DNA of 64,000 nt from Quercus robur. Lineage: Eukaryota > Streptophyta > Magnoliopsida > Fagales > Fagaceae. Positions 14,405 to 25,863 of the stretch are shown one piece after another (the stretch's first letter is position 1; every line of letters starts with the position of its first letter). Where the stretch lies: the NCBI RefSeq assembly GCF_932294415.1, contig NC_065535.1, forward strand, positions 14,031,282 through 14,095,281, read 5' to 3'. Under the pieces are notes generated by a model. It did no database searches, had not been told where the DNA came from, and saw only the letters and a list, made by a program, of their open reading frames with translations. The position numbers and the translations under genes are program-made.

Positions 14405-15015
14405 TGATAATTCCTTGGAGATCAGTAGGTTGATAAGTCTCGAGCGCTGATGATCTTGGGGTTGGATCCTGAAAACAAACACTAAATCAGAGGAGACCGG
14501 TGGGGCCGGCCAAAAGTCCTCCGATGATGAAGTTAGCGAATTTGGAATTCTCAGTGATAAGGAAGTGACTTCTGAAAATAAAATGTCTGAATGCCTTACC
14601 TTCTCATCGAAGAATGCTTATTTAGCATGTGTGGAGCGGTTTTGTTTAATAACCGTTCCTAATGTCGAGGAGTCCGGAGAATTTAGAGGTAACTTCCATA
14701 ACCGTCATGGAAGTTACCTTAGTTGGACGGCTCGTTCCATAGTAGTTAATGGAGAATTTGGCACTTAGTAGTTCAATCCAATGAACTCGTCCATCTTTCA
14801 TTAAGGACGGACGAGACTATCAAGGACGGCTCGTCCTTGTCCAAATGATTAAGGATGGATAAGCTTCCCATGGGATCTTGTCCGTCCAAAGACGGACGAG
14901 GTTAACAAGGACGCTTGGGACGATCACCTCGTTTGCCTAGTTCGCCCTAGCTGGTCTTTCATTGGATGAGCCATATGGACGAGTTCAGGAGTTGGTGTTT
15001 TTTGTGACACCATCA
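14405..15015 (-). repeat. Element 2 left (3') LTR, 611 bp
   Basis: Matches 24598-25199. Contains many GGACGAG/CTCGTCC words. The perfect hairpin GGTAACTTCCAT / ATGGAAGTTACC is at 14688-14718. Confidence 0.93.
14688..14718. repeat. 12-bp perfect inverted repeat in element 2 LTR
   Basis: The arms GGTAACTTCCAT and ATGGAAGTTACC enclose a 7-base loop. The same hairpin is conserved in the right-hand LTR copies (24074-24104, 24871-24901), with one arm base changed in the middle copy. Confidence 0.9.
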
Positions 15016-15028
15016 GTTGCCCCCTTGT
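15016..15028 (-). promoter_or_regulatory. Polypurine tract of element 2
   Basis: On the minus strand, ACAAGGGGGCAAC lies directly before the LTR start TGATGG. This is the plus-strand primer position. Confidence 0.75.
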
Positions 15029-15390
15029 CCATGTGGGTCGTCCAACGAGTTAGGTGAGCTGCCGACACGTCCTTGGACGTACATAACTGGTCAATAAATC
15101 AATGCGCCACGTGTTATTTTTTTATTGGCAACTGATCTCATCAATTTAGTTTTCCAAGGTAGGTGTCCATGTCATTTTCGTATTGGTGGTGTCATTTCAA
15201 ATGCCCAGATCAGCATCCTATAAATAGTGGAATACCTCCCTTAACCCTTCTCATTTCAGAAATTTTCTTCCTTGACATCCATCGTCTAAAGCCTCGTCTA
15301 GGAGTTTCTCTGCATCTAGAGTCCTCTTCCGTCTAGAGCCAGGTATTCTTCTTCTCTCCGTCTTTAGGTTCTGAGTTTCTTTTGTCAAAA

Positions 15391-17618
15391 ATGTCAGTCG
15401 CTTCTTCGTCTACTGATAGCCTTGATAAGGCTATAGACGAGTATTATGAGGATAGTAGTGATAGGTCTAGTTCTAGCAGTACTAGTGACGTTAGTGGAGG
15501 AAGTACGGACGAGAATTATTCTTCTGGGGCCCCTGGGTTTCCTATTGAAGTCGTCCAGGAGCAACTTAGGAGAGCTTCTGGCTCTCAAGCTGGCTCCCCG
15601 TCCAGCGTCCCTCCGTCTAATCCGACGGACGAGGAGGAGACCGTCTTTAGTTGTGCAGTAAGTGTTCATTCCAAGACGGATGAACAAAGACTAAATAATC
15701 TTAAATCTTGGTATCAAATTTCGGACGAGTTTAACCCTAGGCTGCCCGTCCGTGGAGAGTGGTGTTGTAATCCTCGTTTTGGAATAGGCGTCTATAAAGC
15801 TTATTTCCTGGGTGGCCTTAGGTTTCCATTAAATGTATTTGCTAGATAGTTGTTAGTCAAGTTAGGTTTAGGTGTCTGTCAATTTAATCTTAATGCTTGG
15901 AGATTAGTTATCTCCATGCAAATTTTGTGGAGGGAAGTTTTTGGTGGGGATCGTCCTCTCACTGTGGACGAGTTCCTTTATTGTTATAAACCTTCCGAAA
16001 TAAGTCAGTCTGAGGGTTTTTACCAGTTCACTGCTAGGGGGAATAATTGTAGGTTAATCAAGTCCCTAACTTCGTCTGATAGAAAATGGAAGACGGAATA
16101 CATCTTTGTCTCCGATTTCTAGGCGGGGAACCCTGTGGACGTTGGCAGGGATCCCTTTCCTCCTTATACTGGGGACTTAGGGAACCTTCGTCCTGAAGGT
16201 ACGTCCCTTCCCCTTGTTTATCTTTCTCTTTCTATTTGATCTATTTGCAACTTCTAACCTTTGTTTACTCATTGTGTTGTAGCTGCCAAGCGTCTGTCTT
16301 TAAGCAAATTTCATCGTGACCGCGTCCACAGGGCTCGTCTTCACACAGACAGGAGTTTTCGTTCTCTAGTCACTCTTAGACGTTTTTCCAGGTGGGGTTT
16401 GGGTCCTGAGCCATCAGACGAGGCTATTGCACACGAGGTTACTTTGTACAAAAGTAAGTTTTAAGCTAAGGGGTTTTTTTTTTTTTGAAAATTCTATGTT
16501 ATACATTCCTTATCTATTTATTATCTCATTTTAGGAATGTCAACAATGAAAGAAAACAAAGGGAAAGAAGTTGTGGGTGAGGGAAAACGTCTTGAGGCTC
16601 AGCCTCAGGATCGTCCTGATGTTCAAACACAGGTTTGTCCTACAGCTGGGGATAAGAGAAAGTTCTTGCCAAAAAACATTGATTTAGAAGGGCTCCCCAG
16701 TCGTCGAGACAAAAGAGTGAAGCACGGCTCGTCCAAGGTGGTTAAGTCTAAACCTCCCCAGTCTCAACCTTCCATCCAGATAGTTGATGTGGACTCTTCC
16801 ACTCCGATTGAGTCCACCCCGTCTAAAACTCCTCCATCTAAGATTCCTTTGTCTATGTCAACTATACCTGGCTCGTCCCAGCCTTCTACAAACATCATTG
16901 AAAATGAAGATCTAGCTTGGGAGTGTTTTCAGATGGCTGTCTTGGACGAAGAAATAAACATGTGTTATAACATGGGCTTAAAGGAGTTTGAACACTCTGG
17001 CGTCCATAACCTCTTTAAGGTATGTTCATATTCCTTTCTCGTCCTTGTTCATTTAACAATTTTTCTTCGTTTAACCATCCTCTGTTTTTTACCTATTTAT
17101 AGGCCATGTCAAAGTTTATGGCAGCATCCAGACAGGCAATAGAACTGGACAAGACGAGGATCTTGTTGGAGACAAGGATTCAAGAAGTGAATGCCGACTA
17201 CAAAAAATGGGCTAGGGTTGCTGCAAAAGCTAAGGAGGAAGTCACTGAGCATAAAAAGCTGATCGAGGAGCTAAGGACTGATGCACTGGAGAAAGATACT
17301 CGTATTGACCATTTGCAAAAGATGAACAACGAGCTAAGTGCTCGTCTCTCCAAGGCAAAAGAGGACGCTATGGCTGAATTCAAGTCGTCCAAAGTGTAGA
17401 CGAACACCCTGGATCGTAATTATGCAACTGGTTTTGAGGACTTCAGAATGGATGCTATTGAGAACTTCCCTAAAGTTGACTTTAGCTCAATCAAACTTAA
17501 CCTTGCTACTGCCACTAGTTCTCTTATTCAGACCGGTTCTGATGACGTCAATCTAGAAGACGATGCCAGCACTCAGCCACCCCAAGACGACCCCAATGAC
17601 AATGCCCCCTCTTCTTAA
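15391..17618 (+). pseudogene. Antisense gene of element 2 (putative gypsy-type transposon protein), with introns
   Basis: This gene runs opposite to gag-pol inside element 2. ATG at 15391 is followed by an acidic, Ser-rich leader (DSSDRSSSSSTSD), then a globular part (FGIGVYKAYFLGGLRFPL, LNAWRLVISMQILWREVFGG). This resembles the 'putative gypsy type transposon' domain found in antisense ORFs of Tat elements. A basic linker follows (RRDKRVKHGSSKVVKS). The C-terminal part is a coiled coil (17106-17398, RIQEVNADYKKWARVAAKAK). Three introns with GT..AG ends are inferred: 16199-16283, 16454-16534 and 17020-17102. In-frame stops at 15847-15849, 16120-16122 and 17396-17398 break it, and the frame then runs to TAA at 17616-17618. 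Function is unknown. The family call is from memory of similar ORFs. Confidence 0.7.
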
Positions 17619-18507
17619 GGACGAGACTTTCACTCTTAAACAATCTTTGTATTTGTTTTCCTTTTATTTGGTTTTTGTTTGGTCCTCTGTTTTGGGACCT
17701 TTTTATGTAACCAAAGTACACTTGCCTCGTCCATGGTTTTAGGACGGGTTTTTTAAACAATCATTTCAGTTTTTTGACTTAACAAGGGCTTTTGGTCGTA
17801 GGACGTCCACCCTTTAAATGAATGAAAGTTTATTTTCTCTGTATCGACGAGTGCTATTATGCTGTTATTTATATCAACTCCAGCTTTGGCTCGTCCATGG
17901 CGAAAATATATATATTCTTCATATTATTTTGGTTAGTCTAACTCGTCTTTGCAGGCAGTATTTTTATTCAACTTTATTCATCTCAAGACTTACAAACTGA
18001 TTCTACATACTATCCAATTTCTTTTGCCTAACTTTTCACTCGTCCAGAGGTTGGATTGTTTTAGTTGGCTTTTGATTCTCGCCTTTAAATTGGACGAAAA
18101 TGCTCTATAAGGCTTTTCCTCGTCCATGAGTTGGACAAGTGTGCCTAAGTTTTTTCCTTGTTTTACTCAGGAAAATTTAGACGTTACATCTCTGCGTCCA
18201 GAGAATTTATTCGTCTTGAATCTTTCAGGCCCCTTGTGGGTTAGCTTGGACGAAAATAGCATGGAGATTTAAAATTCACACAACATTTTGTACATAACAT
18301 AAATATCGTTTACAAATAAGGCATATGCATACTAATGCCTTTTTATTTAATAAGTACAAACTCCATAACTTCGTCCATAATCATAACACAACATAATAAA
18401 TAATAAAGTAGTAGTATCAAACACAAACAACATCAAACATAAGTAGAACGTAAGTAGACGGACAAGGTCCAAGCTCGTCTATAGTAATACTTCGTCCAGG
18501 TTTACTT
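17619..18507. other. Element 2 non-coding interval between antisense gene and integrase
   Basis: The ends of two converging genes. Contains repeated CTCGTCCATGG and TTGGACGA words but no ORF with support. It should hold the terminators of both transcripts. Confidence 0.6.
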
Positions 18508-21500
18508 TTACTGATAGTACCTTCTCAGGTGCTCCACATTCCAAGGATGTTCCAATTTTCTTCCGTCCAGGGCCTCCAAGTAGTAGGATCCTTGCCTTTT
18601 ATAGTTGATAACTCTATAGGGTCCTTCCCAATTTGGGCCCAATTTCCCATGTGCTGGGTTTTTGGTTGACAAAAAGACCTTTCTCACGACAAGATCTCCT
18701 ATGTTGAAACGCCTTGGCTTCACCATTGCATCATACTGCCTAGCCATGAGGTTCTTGTACTTTGCTGCCCTGTGCTCTGCATCTACCCTTACCTCGTCTA
18801 TCAGATCGAGGTTCAAACGGAATTGCTCCTCATTATCCTTATCTTGATACATCATCACCCTGTGATTGGCCATATGTACTTCTGCAGGTATGACTGCTTC
18901 GCTTCCATAGGCTAGCTTGAAAGGAGTCTCCCCCGTAGGGGTTCTCACTGTGGTCCTGTACGCCCATAGAACACTTGGTAACTCATCTGGCCATACTCCC
19001 TTTGCCCCCTCAAGCCGAGTCTTGATGATTTTCAACAAGGATCGGTTTGCAACTTCAGCTTGGCCATTGTCTTGGGGGTGTGCAGGTAAGGAATAATGAT
19101 TTTGAATTCCGAAGTGTACGCAGAAGTCCTTGAAGAGTGCATTGTCAAATTGTCATCCGTTATCAGACACCAATACCTTGGGCACTCCAAATCTGCACAC
19201 AATGTTCTTCCACACGAAATTTTTCACATTTTGTTGTGTGATATTTGCTAACGGTTCAGCTTCCACCCATTTGGTGAAATAATCGATGCCCACTACTAGA
19301 AACTTCATCTGCCTTGTGCCCAGAGGGAAGGGACCCAAAATGTCTAGTCCCCATTGTGCAAAAGGCCACGGTGCCATCATCAGGGTGAGGTACTCTGATG
19401 GTTGCCTGTGGACGTTACTAAACCGTTGGCATTGGTCGCAGACCTTGACATATGCTTTAGCATCAACTTGCATATTTGGCCAATAATACCCCGCACGGAC
19501 GACCTTGTGGGTAAGTGACCTAGCTCCTGAGTGATTGCCACACGCTCCTTCATGAACTTCTCTCAGTACGTAGTTTGCTTCGTCCGGAGCCAAGCATCTA
19601 AGATAAGGTTGAGAAAAACCTCTCTTGTATAGCACTTCGTCCATAAGAACATACCTAGCCTATCTCACCCTCAACTTCCTAGCTTCGTCCTTCTCTTCTG
19701 ATAGTCGTCCATCTTTCAATTATGATATAATCGGGGTCATCCAATTTCCTCTGCTCTCCACCTGTTGTACTTCTGGGATATCAATACTTGGCATATACTG
19801 AATTTCATCAAATTTGTCCATAGATTCATTTGCTGAGGCTTCTTTTGCTATGGTATCAGCTTCCACGTTCTCTTCCCTTGGGATTTGAACAAAGTCAACT
19901 TTTTCAAATCTTTTCATTAGGCGCATCACCCTACTAAGGTATTTCCTCATCCGTTCTTCCTTTGCTTCATACATCCCATTCACTTGCCCCATGATCAACT
20001 GTGAATCCCCCAAGACGAGTATAAACTTGGCTTCCACAGACTTGGCCAATTCTAGCCCTTTGAGAAGGGCTTCATACTCGACTTCATTGTTAGTTACTTG
20101 GTACTGCAGACGAACCTTTTGTTTCAGTTTGTCTCCTTTTAGGGAATGTAGGACCACACCAATTCCACCTGCATGCCGTGTAGATAAACCATCCACATGG
20201 ACGATCCATCTCTTACTGTCTCCTGCTTCATCATGACTTGGGGTAAATTCCGCAATGAAATCTGCTAGGGCTTGAGCTTTTATGGCATGCCTTGGTTGAT
20301 ATCTAATGTCAAACTTACTGAGCTCTACAGCCCACTGGATTAATCGTCCTGCAGCTTCCAGTCTATTCATTGCCTTCTTGAGCAGATGATCTGTCATGAC
20401 ATTAATGACATGTGCTTGGAAATAATGCCTCAGCTTCCTGGAAGCAGTTATCAATGCGAAGGCTAATTTCTCCATTTGTGGATACTGTCCTTCCGCTTCC
20501 CTCAATGCCTTACTTGTATAGTACACAGGTCTTTGCACTTTATCTTCTTCTCTTATCAATGCTGAACTCACAGCATGCGGGGTTACTGCTAAGTATAAAT
20601 ACAACTCATCTCTCACCACGGACAGACTCAGCAAAGGAGCCATGGTAAGGTATGTCTTCAGGTCTTCGAAAGCTCTCTGACACTCATCGGTCCATTCGAA
20701 TGCTTTTCTAAGAACCTTAAAAAATGGCAAACATTTGTCAGTGGCTTTAGAAACAAACCTGTTAAGTGCAGCAACTCGTCCAGTGAAGGATTGGATTTCT
20801 TTGGTATTTTGCTGAGGCTTCATGTCCAGTATTGCTTGAATTTTATCAGGATTTGCTTCAATTCCCCTGTGGGAGACCATAAGTCCAAGGAATTTCCCTA
20901 ATGATACTCCTAAAGCACATTTGATAGGATTCAGCTTCATGTGATACTGTCTCAGTGTGTCAAATGTCTCCTGCAAGTCATCTAGATGCCTTCCCTCATT
21001 CTAACTATTCACCAGCATGTCATCTACGTAGACTTCCACATTCCGCCCAATCTGCGGACGGAACATGTGGTTGACCAATCTCCGATATGTCGCCCCTGCA
21101 TTCTTTAAGCCAAAGGGCATCACCTTATAACAGAATAAGCCTTGACTGGTGACAAAGGATGTTTTCTCTTGGTCTACCTCGTCCATCTTTATCTGATTGT
21201 ATCCAAAGAAAGCATCCATGAAGCTAAGCAACTTGTGGCCCGCAGTGGAGTCTACCAACTGGTCAATGCATGGCAGCAGGTAACTATCCTTGGGACAAGC
21301 CTTGTTTAAATCAGTGAAATCTACGCACATTCTCCATTTGCTGTTTGCCTTTTTGACCATTACTACATTGGCCAACCAATCCGGATAGTACACTTCTCGA
21401 ATAAACTTCGCCACAATCAACTTTTGAACTTCGTCTTTGATAGCATCATCTCTTTTAGGGGCAAACACCCTCTTCTTTTGTTGCACTGGCTTGGAGGAAG

Positions 21501-22295
21501 GACATACATTCAGACGGTGGGTAATGACACTAGGGTCTATACCCGGCATGTCTTCATGACTCCAAGCAAACACATCAATATTTTTCTTCAAAAATTGGAC
21601 GAGGTCCTTCTTAATCTTTTCTTCTAGATCTGCTCCAACCCTGGTACACCTCTCAGGGTTATTTTCATCCAAGAAAATATCTTCCAATGCTTCGATAGGC
21701 TCTGCTACAACTCTCTTTTCCTCAATATTCATGGCTTGAACTTGTTCGTCCATGGCCAACATGGCCAGGTAACATTCTCTTGCTGTTAGTTGGTCTCCTT
21801 GTACCTGCCCTACTCCGTGTTCTGTTGGAAACTTGACTGATAAGTGGTAAGTAGAGGTAACAGCCTTCCAACTATTTAAAGTTGGTCTTCCAATTATGGC
21901 GTTGTAGGAGGATGAACAATCTACCACAAGGAAGTTCACATTCTTGGTGATTTGTCGTGGGTATGCCCCACTACCATTAATAAGGAAATAGTACCCACGG
22001 GTTGTACCTTCATTCCACCAAAACCTACTAGGGGGGAGTTTACTGGATGGAGCTAGTCTCATCCTAACCTCATCTGCTGAAAAGCTGGATAATATAAAAT
22101 GTCCGCCGAGCTTCCGTTGTCCACTAGCACTCTTCTAGTTGTGTAGTCAGCAATAAGTAAGGTGATGACGATAGCATCATCATGTGGGTGATGAATTCTC
22201 TCAGCGTTTTCATCTGTGAAGGTGTTTGCTTGTTCGTCCATGGACCTTACTCTCGGTGACCGTCCAGAAAGTTGGACACTCTGCACTACCTTCAA
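18508..22295 (-). pseudogene. Element 2 pol: protease, reverse transcriptase, RNase H, integrase
   Basis: Read on the minus strand from 22295. Protease has VLVDNGSSADIL (22059-22295). RT follows after a frameshift near 22060 (21001-22062) with KWRMCVDFTDLNKACPKD, FSYKV-type MPFGLKNAGATY and the catalytic YVDDM. RNase H is at 19720-20976 (HVDGLSTRHAGG, NNEVEYEAL, LGDSQLIMGQ). Integrase has the H2C2 zinc region (HEGACGNHSG, CDQCQRF), the catalytic core (WGLDILGPFP, VLVSDNG, ENGQ-like DNGQAEVANRS) and the C-terminal GPNWEGPYRV (18508-19644). Stops in the same frame interrupt it at 21001-21003, 19720-19722, about 19660 and 19153-19155. Each is one base from a sense codon, so decay is light. Encapsidated polyprotein function is expected for the family, but not possible for this copy. 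Confidence 0.93.
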
Positions 22296-22370
22296 GTATG
22301 TTTTCTTGGACTTGGACGACTGGCCTGTCGAACTTCCTCCTATAATGACTCTTATTTCTCCGAGCGGTGG

Positions 22371-23728
22371 TCATGATGATTCTTCCATCTTCCCTTTCAG
22401 TTTCTCGTCCCTGTGGTCTCGTCCAAGGAAATTCCTCAACTTCCCTTGCCTTATGAGATTTTCAATTTGCTGCTTTAAATCGAACCACTCGTCTGTATCA
22501 TGACCATGATCCCTAAGGAAGCGACAATACTTGTTCTCATTGCACTTATTGGGATCTCCCTTCATTTTCTCCGGCCACTTCAAGGAAGGATCGTCCTTGA
22601 TCTGCATAAGGACCTACTCAAGTGGGATGTTCAAAGGGGTATATTGCCGGTTCCATGCTGAAGAGCCTGGCTTCTTATTATCTCGGTCTTTCCTTTCTTC
22701 CATCCATCCCTTCTTTGGACGAGAGCCTTGCTCGGGATGGCGACTGGGGTTTGCCTCTACTCTCTCAGATCTCTTCCTTTTCTTAGCAATGATCGCATCT
22801 TTTTCATTCATAAAATTTTGAGCCGAATGGATGAGTTCGGCCATGTACTGAGTCTCTTTTTCATAGAGTTTATGTATAAACAAATCCGAATTCACCCCAT
22901 TATGGAAGGCCGCCAATAGGAGCTTATCATCTACTTCGTCCACACTCAGGGCTTCTCTGTTAAAACAGGTGATGAATGATCATAGGCTCTCATTCTCTCC
23001 CTGCTCTATAGTCAACAAGCTGGACGAAGAACGCTTGTGTCTTTGTCCCCCAATGAAATTATTAACAAAAAATTTGCTCAACTCTTCAAAAGAACTTACC
23101 GAATTCGGGGGTATTTTGCTAAACCAAACTCATGTTGAGCCCTTGAGAGTAGTAGGAAAGGCTCTACACATTATTTCATCGAGAACCCCTTGAAGATGCA
23201 TGGTGGTCTTAAAGGTGGCAATGTGATCAAACGGGTCTCGTGTTCCATCATACAAATCCAGAGAAGGCAACTTGAACTTTAATGGTAGAGGGTGACCGTT
23301 GATGGAAGCCGTGAAGAGGGAATCAGTTCTGTGAACCAAATCTTCTATCAGATTCGCTCTTCTCATGTTCTCTTTCATTTCCTCCATGACTTTCTTCATT
23401 TGGTCCATCTCTTCTTTCAAGTGTGGTACCATTCGTGAAGTGGTGCCTCTTAACTGACTTCCAATTCAGTATTCTCTTTATCATCATGACTCTGTGTTTG
23501 TCCCCCTCCTTCACGTTCTTCACGTGTCTACCTTCTCAAATTAATCTCCATTCTTAACTCTTGGTTTTGGCGAGTCAACTCCGCCATTGCGGCCGCCATA
23601 GATTGCACATGTTGGACAGATGATGTCTGCATGACCGGTGCAGATTGGCGATCGCGGTTAGGGTTGCTTGAAGCATCTCTGCTTCCCTAATGGTCTGGGC
23701 TAGTAGCCCTCGATCTAGTCTGAACCAT
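22371..23728 (-). pseudogene. Element 2 gag
   Basis: The start MVQTRSRA at 23728 is followed by stops at about 23685 and 23530. A coiled coil comes next (EEMDQMKKVMEEMKEN), then the retrotransposon gag core (KLPSLDLYDGTRDPFDHI, CRAFPTTLKGS, SLRSFITCFNREAL, LLLAAFHNG). A basic tail leads to the zinc-binding-like segment KYCRFLRDHGHDTDEWFDLK, in which the last expected Cys position is Trp-Phe. Stops also occur at 23130 and 22614. Gag forms the virus-like particle in active relatives. Frame and order relative to pol fit one polyprotein. Confidence 0.88.
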
Positions 23729-23773
23729 CAACCTTTTTTCACGGAAAAGAAAACTGTAAAACAATTTCTGTTC

Positions 23774-23790
23774 CCACAGACGGCGCCAAA
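23774..23790 (-). promoter_or_regulatory. Primer binding site of element 2
   Basis: On the minus strand TTTGGCGCCGTCTGTGGG follows the LTR end AATTATCA. TGGCGCC-type sites are usual for plant Ty3/gypsy elements. Which tRNA fits best was not tested. Confidence 0.75.
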
Positions 23791-24260
23791 TGATAATTCC
23801 TTGGAGATTAGTAGGTTGATAAGTCTCGGGCGCTGATGATCTTAGGGCTAGATCCTGAAAACAAACACTAAATCAGAGGAAACCGGTGGGGACCGGCCAA
23901 AAGTCCTCCGATGATGAAGTTAACGAATTTGGAATTCTTAGTGATAAGGAAGTGACTTTTGAAAATAAAATGTCTGAATGCCTTACCTTCTCATCGAAGA
24001 ATGCTTATATAGCATGTGTGGAGCGATTCTGTTTAATAACCGTTCCTAATGTCGAGGAGTCCGGAGAATTTGGAGGTAACTTCCATAACCGCCATGGAAG
24101 TTACCTCAGTTGGACGGCTTGTTCCATAGTGGTTAATGAAGAATTTGGCACTTAGTAATTCAATCCAATAAACTCGTCCATCTTTCATTAAGGACGGACG
24201 AGACTATCAAGGATGGCTCATCCTTGTCCAAATGATTAAGGATGGATAAGCTTCCCATGG
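23791..24260 (-). repeat. Element 2 right LTR, truncated unit 1
   Basis: Begins TGATAATTCC next to the primer site and matches the LTR up to CCCATGGGAT. It then jumps back to LTR base ~20 through a shared GATC. Confidence 0.9.
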
Positions 24261-24597
24261 GATCAGTAGGTTGATAAGTCTCGAGCGCTGATGATCTTAG
24301 GGCTGGATTCCGAAAACAAACACTAAATCAGAAGAGACCGGTGGGGACCGGCCAAAAGTCCTCCGATGATGAAGTTAGAGAATTTGGAATTCTCAGTAAG
24401 AAGGAAGTGACTTCTGAAAATAAAATGTCTGAATGCCTTACCTTCTCATCGAAGAATGCTTATATAGCATGTGTGGAGCGGTTCTGTTTAATAATCATTC
24501 CTAATGTCGAGGAGTTCGGAGAATTTGGAGGTAACTTCCATAACCGCCATGGAAATTACCTCAGTTGGATGTTTCGTTCCATAGTACTGATAATTCC
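24261..24597 (-). repeat. Element 2 right LTR, truncated unit 2
   Basis: Starts at GATCAGTAGG (lacking the first ~18 LTR bases), stops after GTTCCATAGTA, and is followed by a full LTR. Confidence 0.9.
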
Positions 24598-25199
24598 TTG
24601 GAGATCAGTAGGTTTATAAGTCTCGGGTGTTGATGATCTTAGGGCTAGATCCTAAAAACAAACACTAAATCAGAGGAGACTGGTGGGGACCGGGCAAAAG
24701 TCCCCCGATGATGAAGTTAGCGAATTTGGAATTCTCAGTGATAAGGAAGTGACTTCTGAAAATAAAATGTTTGAATGCCTTACCTTCTCATCGAAGAATG
24801 CTTATATAGCATGTATGGAGCGGTTCTGTTTAATAACCGTTCCTAATGTCGAGGAGTTCAAAGAATTTGGAGGTAACTTCCATAACCGCCACGGAAGTTA
24901 CCTCAGTTGGACGGCTCGTTCCATAGTGGTTAATGGAGAATTTGGCACTTAGTAGTTCAATCCAATGAACTCGTCCATCTTTCATTAAGGACAGATGAGA
25001 CTATCAAGGACGGCTCGTCCTTGTCCAAATGATTAAGGATGGATAAGCTTCCCATGGGATCTCGTCCGTCCAAAGACGGACGAGGTTAACAAGGATGCTT
25101 GGGACAATCACCTTGTTTGCCTGGTTCGCCCTAGCTGGTCTTTCATTGGACGAGCCATATGGACGAGTTCAGGAGTTGGTGTTTTTTGTGACACCATCA
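24598..25199 (-). repeat. Element 2 right (5') LTR, complete unit, 602 bp
   Basis: Full match to 14405-15015, ending CACCATCA at the ACTTT duplication. Confidence 0.93.
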
Positions 25200-25204
25200 A
25201 CTTT

Positions 25205-25323
25205 AACATTTGACTTGAACAACATGTTTCTTGAAGTCTTAAACCCATCCTAGATCTACCCAATTACAAGTAAAGTGCATTTTGTCAAAAGATTAGCTAG
25301 TTACATAAAATATGTCCCTAACA
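25205..25323 (-). repeat. Element 1 left (3') LTR, second part
   Basis: Continues the LTR broken at 14404 (CATTTGACTTGAAC to GTCCCTAACA) and matches 44231-44349. Confidence 0.93.
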
Positions 25324-25336
25324 ATCTCCCCCTTTG
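25324..25336 (-). promoter_or_regulatory. Polypurine tract of element 1
   Basis: On the minus strand CCAAAGGGGGAGAT precedes the LTR start TGTTAGGG. Confidence 0.8.
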
Positions 25337-25863
25337 GCAATCCGTGACAAAACCACAACAAAACAAGTAATCATGAGAGAAGTCTTAAATCACTAAACTC
25401 ATAACCACTTGTTGGATTACAAAACAAATCTAACCCTAACATGAACTTTTGAAAAAATTTGCAAGAAGAGAGTTCATGGTACGGTAGAATTTCACAACTT
25501 GTCTTTCTAAAACACTTAAACAAAACTCATCAAGGCATTATGTGTGAAACAGAAATAAAGATTGCATACATAAAGAAACATGTGTATAAAGAGAGAAAAG
25601 AAACAACACATGTAGAGGTAGGTGAAGAAAACATACATCATCATCATATATATGAAAATAAAGTACAATGTATGTATAAAAATGGTCACAAAATTGGTAT
25701 ACAAGAGGCTCATGTAAATTAATTAATTACCCACTACATCCCTCAATACTATATACACTCCCCCTATCAAAAGAATTTCCTATACTAACTCTCCCTCTAA
25801 GTACAAGATTACTCTCAAAACCAAAACTACTTCCCCCTTTTGTCACAAATGACGAAGGGCAAG
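25337..25863 (-). other. Element 1 3' non-coding region
   Basis: No gene. Reads as the reverse complement of element 3's region 37600-38160 (same words: ATTGCCAAAGG, TGATGTATGTTTTC, CACCTACC), showing that elements 1 and 3 share 3' regions. Confidence 0.75.

Larger units (their letters stand above)
14405..25199 (-). mobile_element. Element 2: Ty3/gypsy retrotransposon (Tat-like) with antisense gene
   Basis: Begins TGATAATTCC and ends CACCATCA, flanked by ACTTT at 14400-14404 and 25200-25204. Gag and pol are on the minus strand in the gypsy order (protease, RT, RNase H, integrase). A separate gene lies on the plus strand between integrase and the 3' LTR. An antisense ORF in that spot is known from the Tat/Retand/Grande lineage of plant Ty3/gypsy elements. 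Total length is 10,795 bp. Confidence 0.92.

Noticed and set aside
16454-16534. Treating the antisense gene of element 2 as several separate small genes
   Set aside because: The breaks coincide with GT..AG intron-like gaps or single stops, and the protein features are continuous. One broken gene is the simpler reading.
23886-24952. Three similar ~90-codon open frames (23886, 24341, 24683) that look like a small gene family
   Set aside because: They lie in the repeated LTR units of element 2 and also occur in the left LTR (14565). They are repeats of LTR DNA, not genes.
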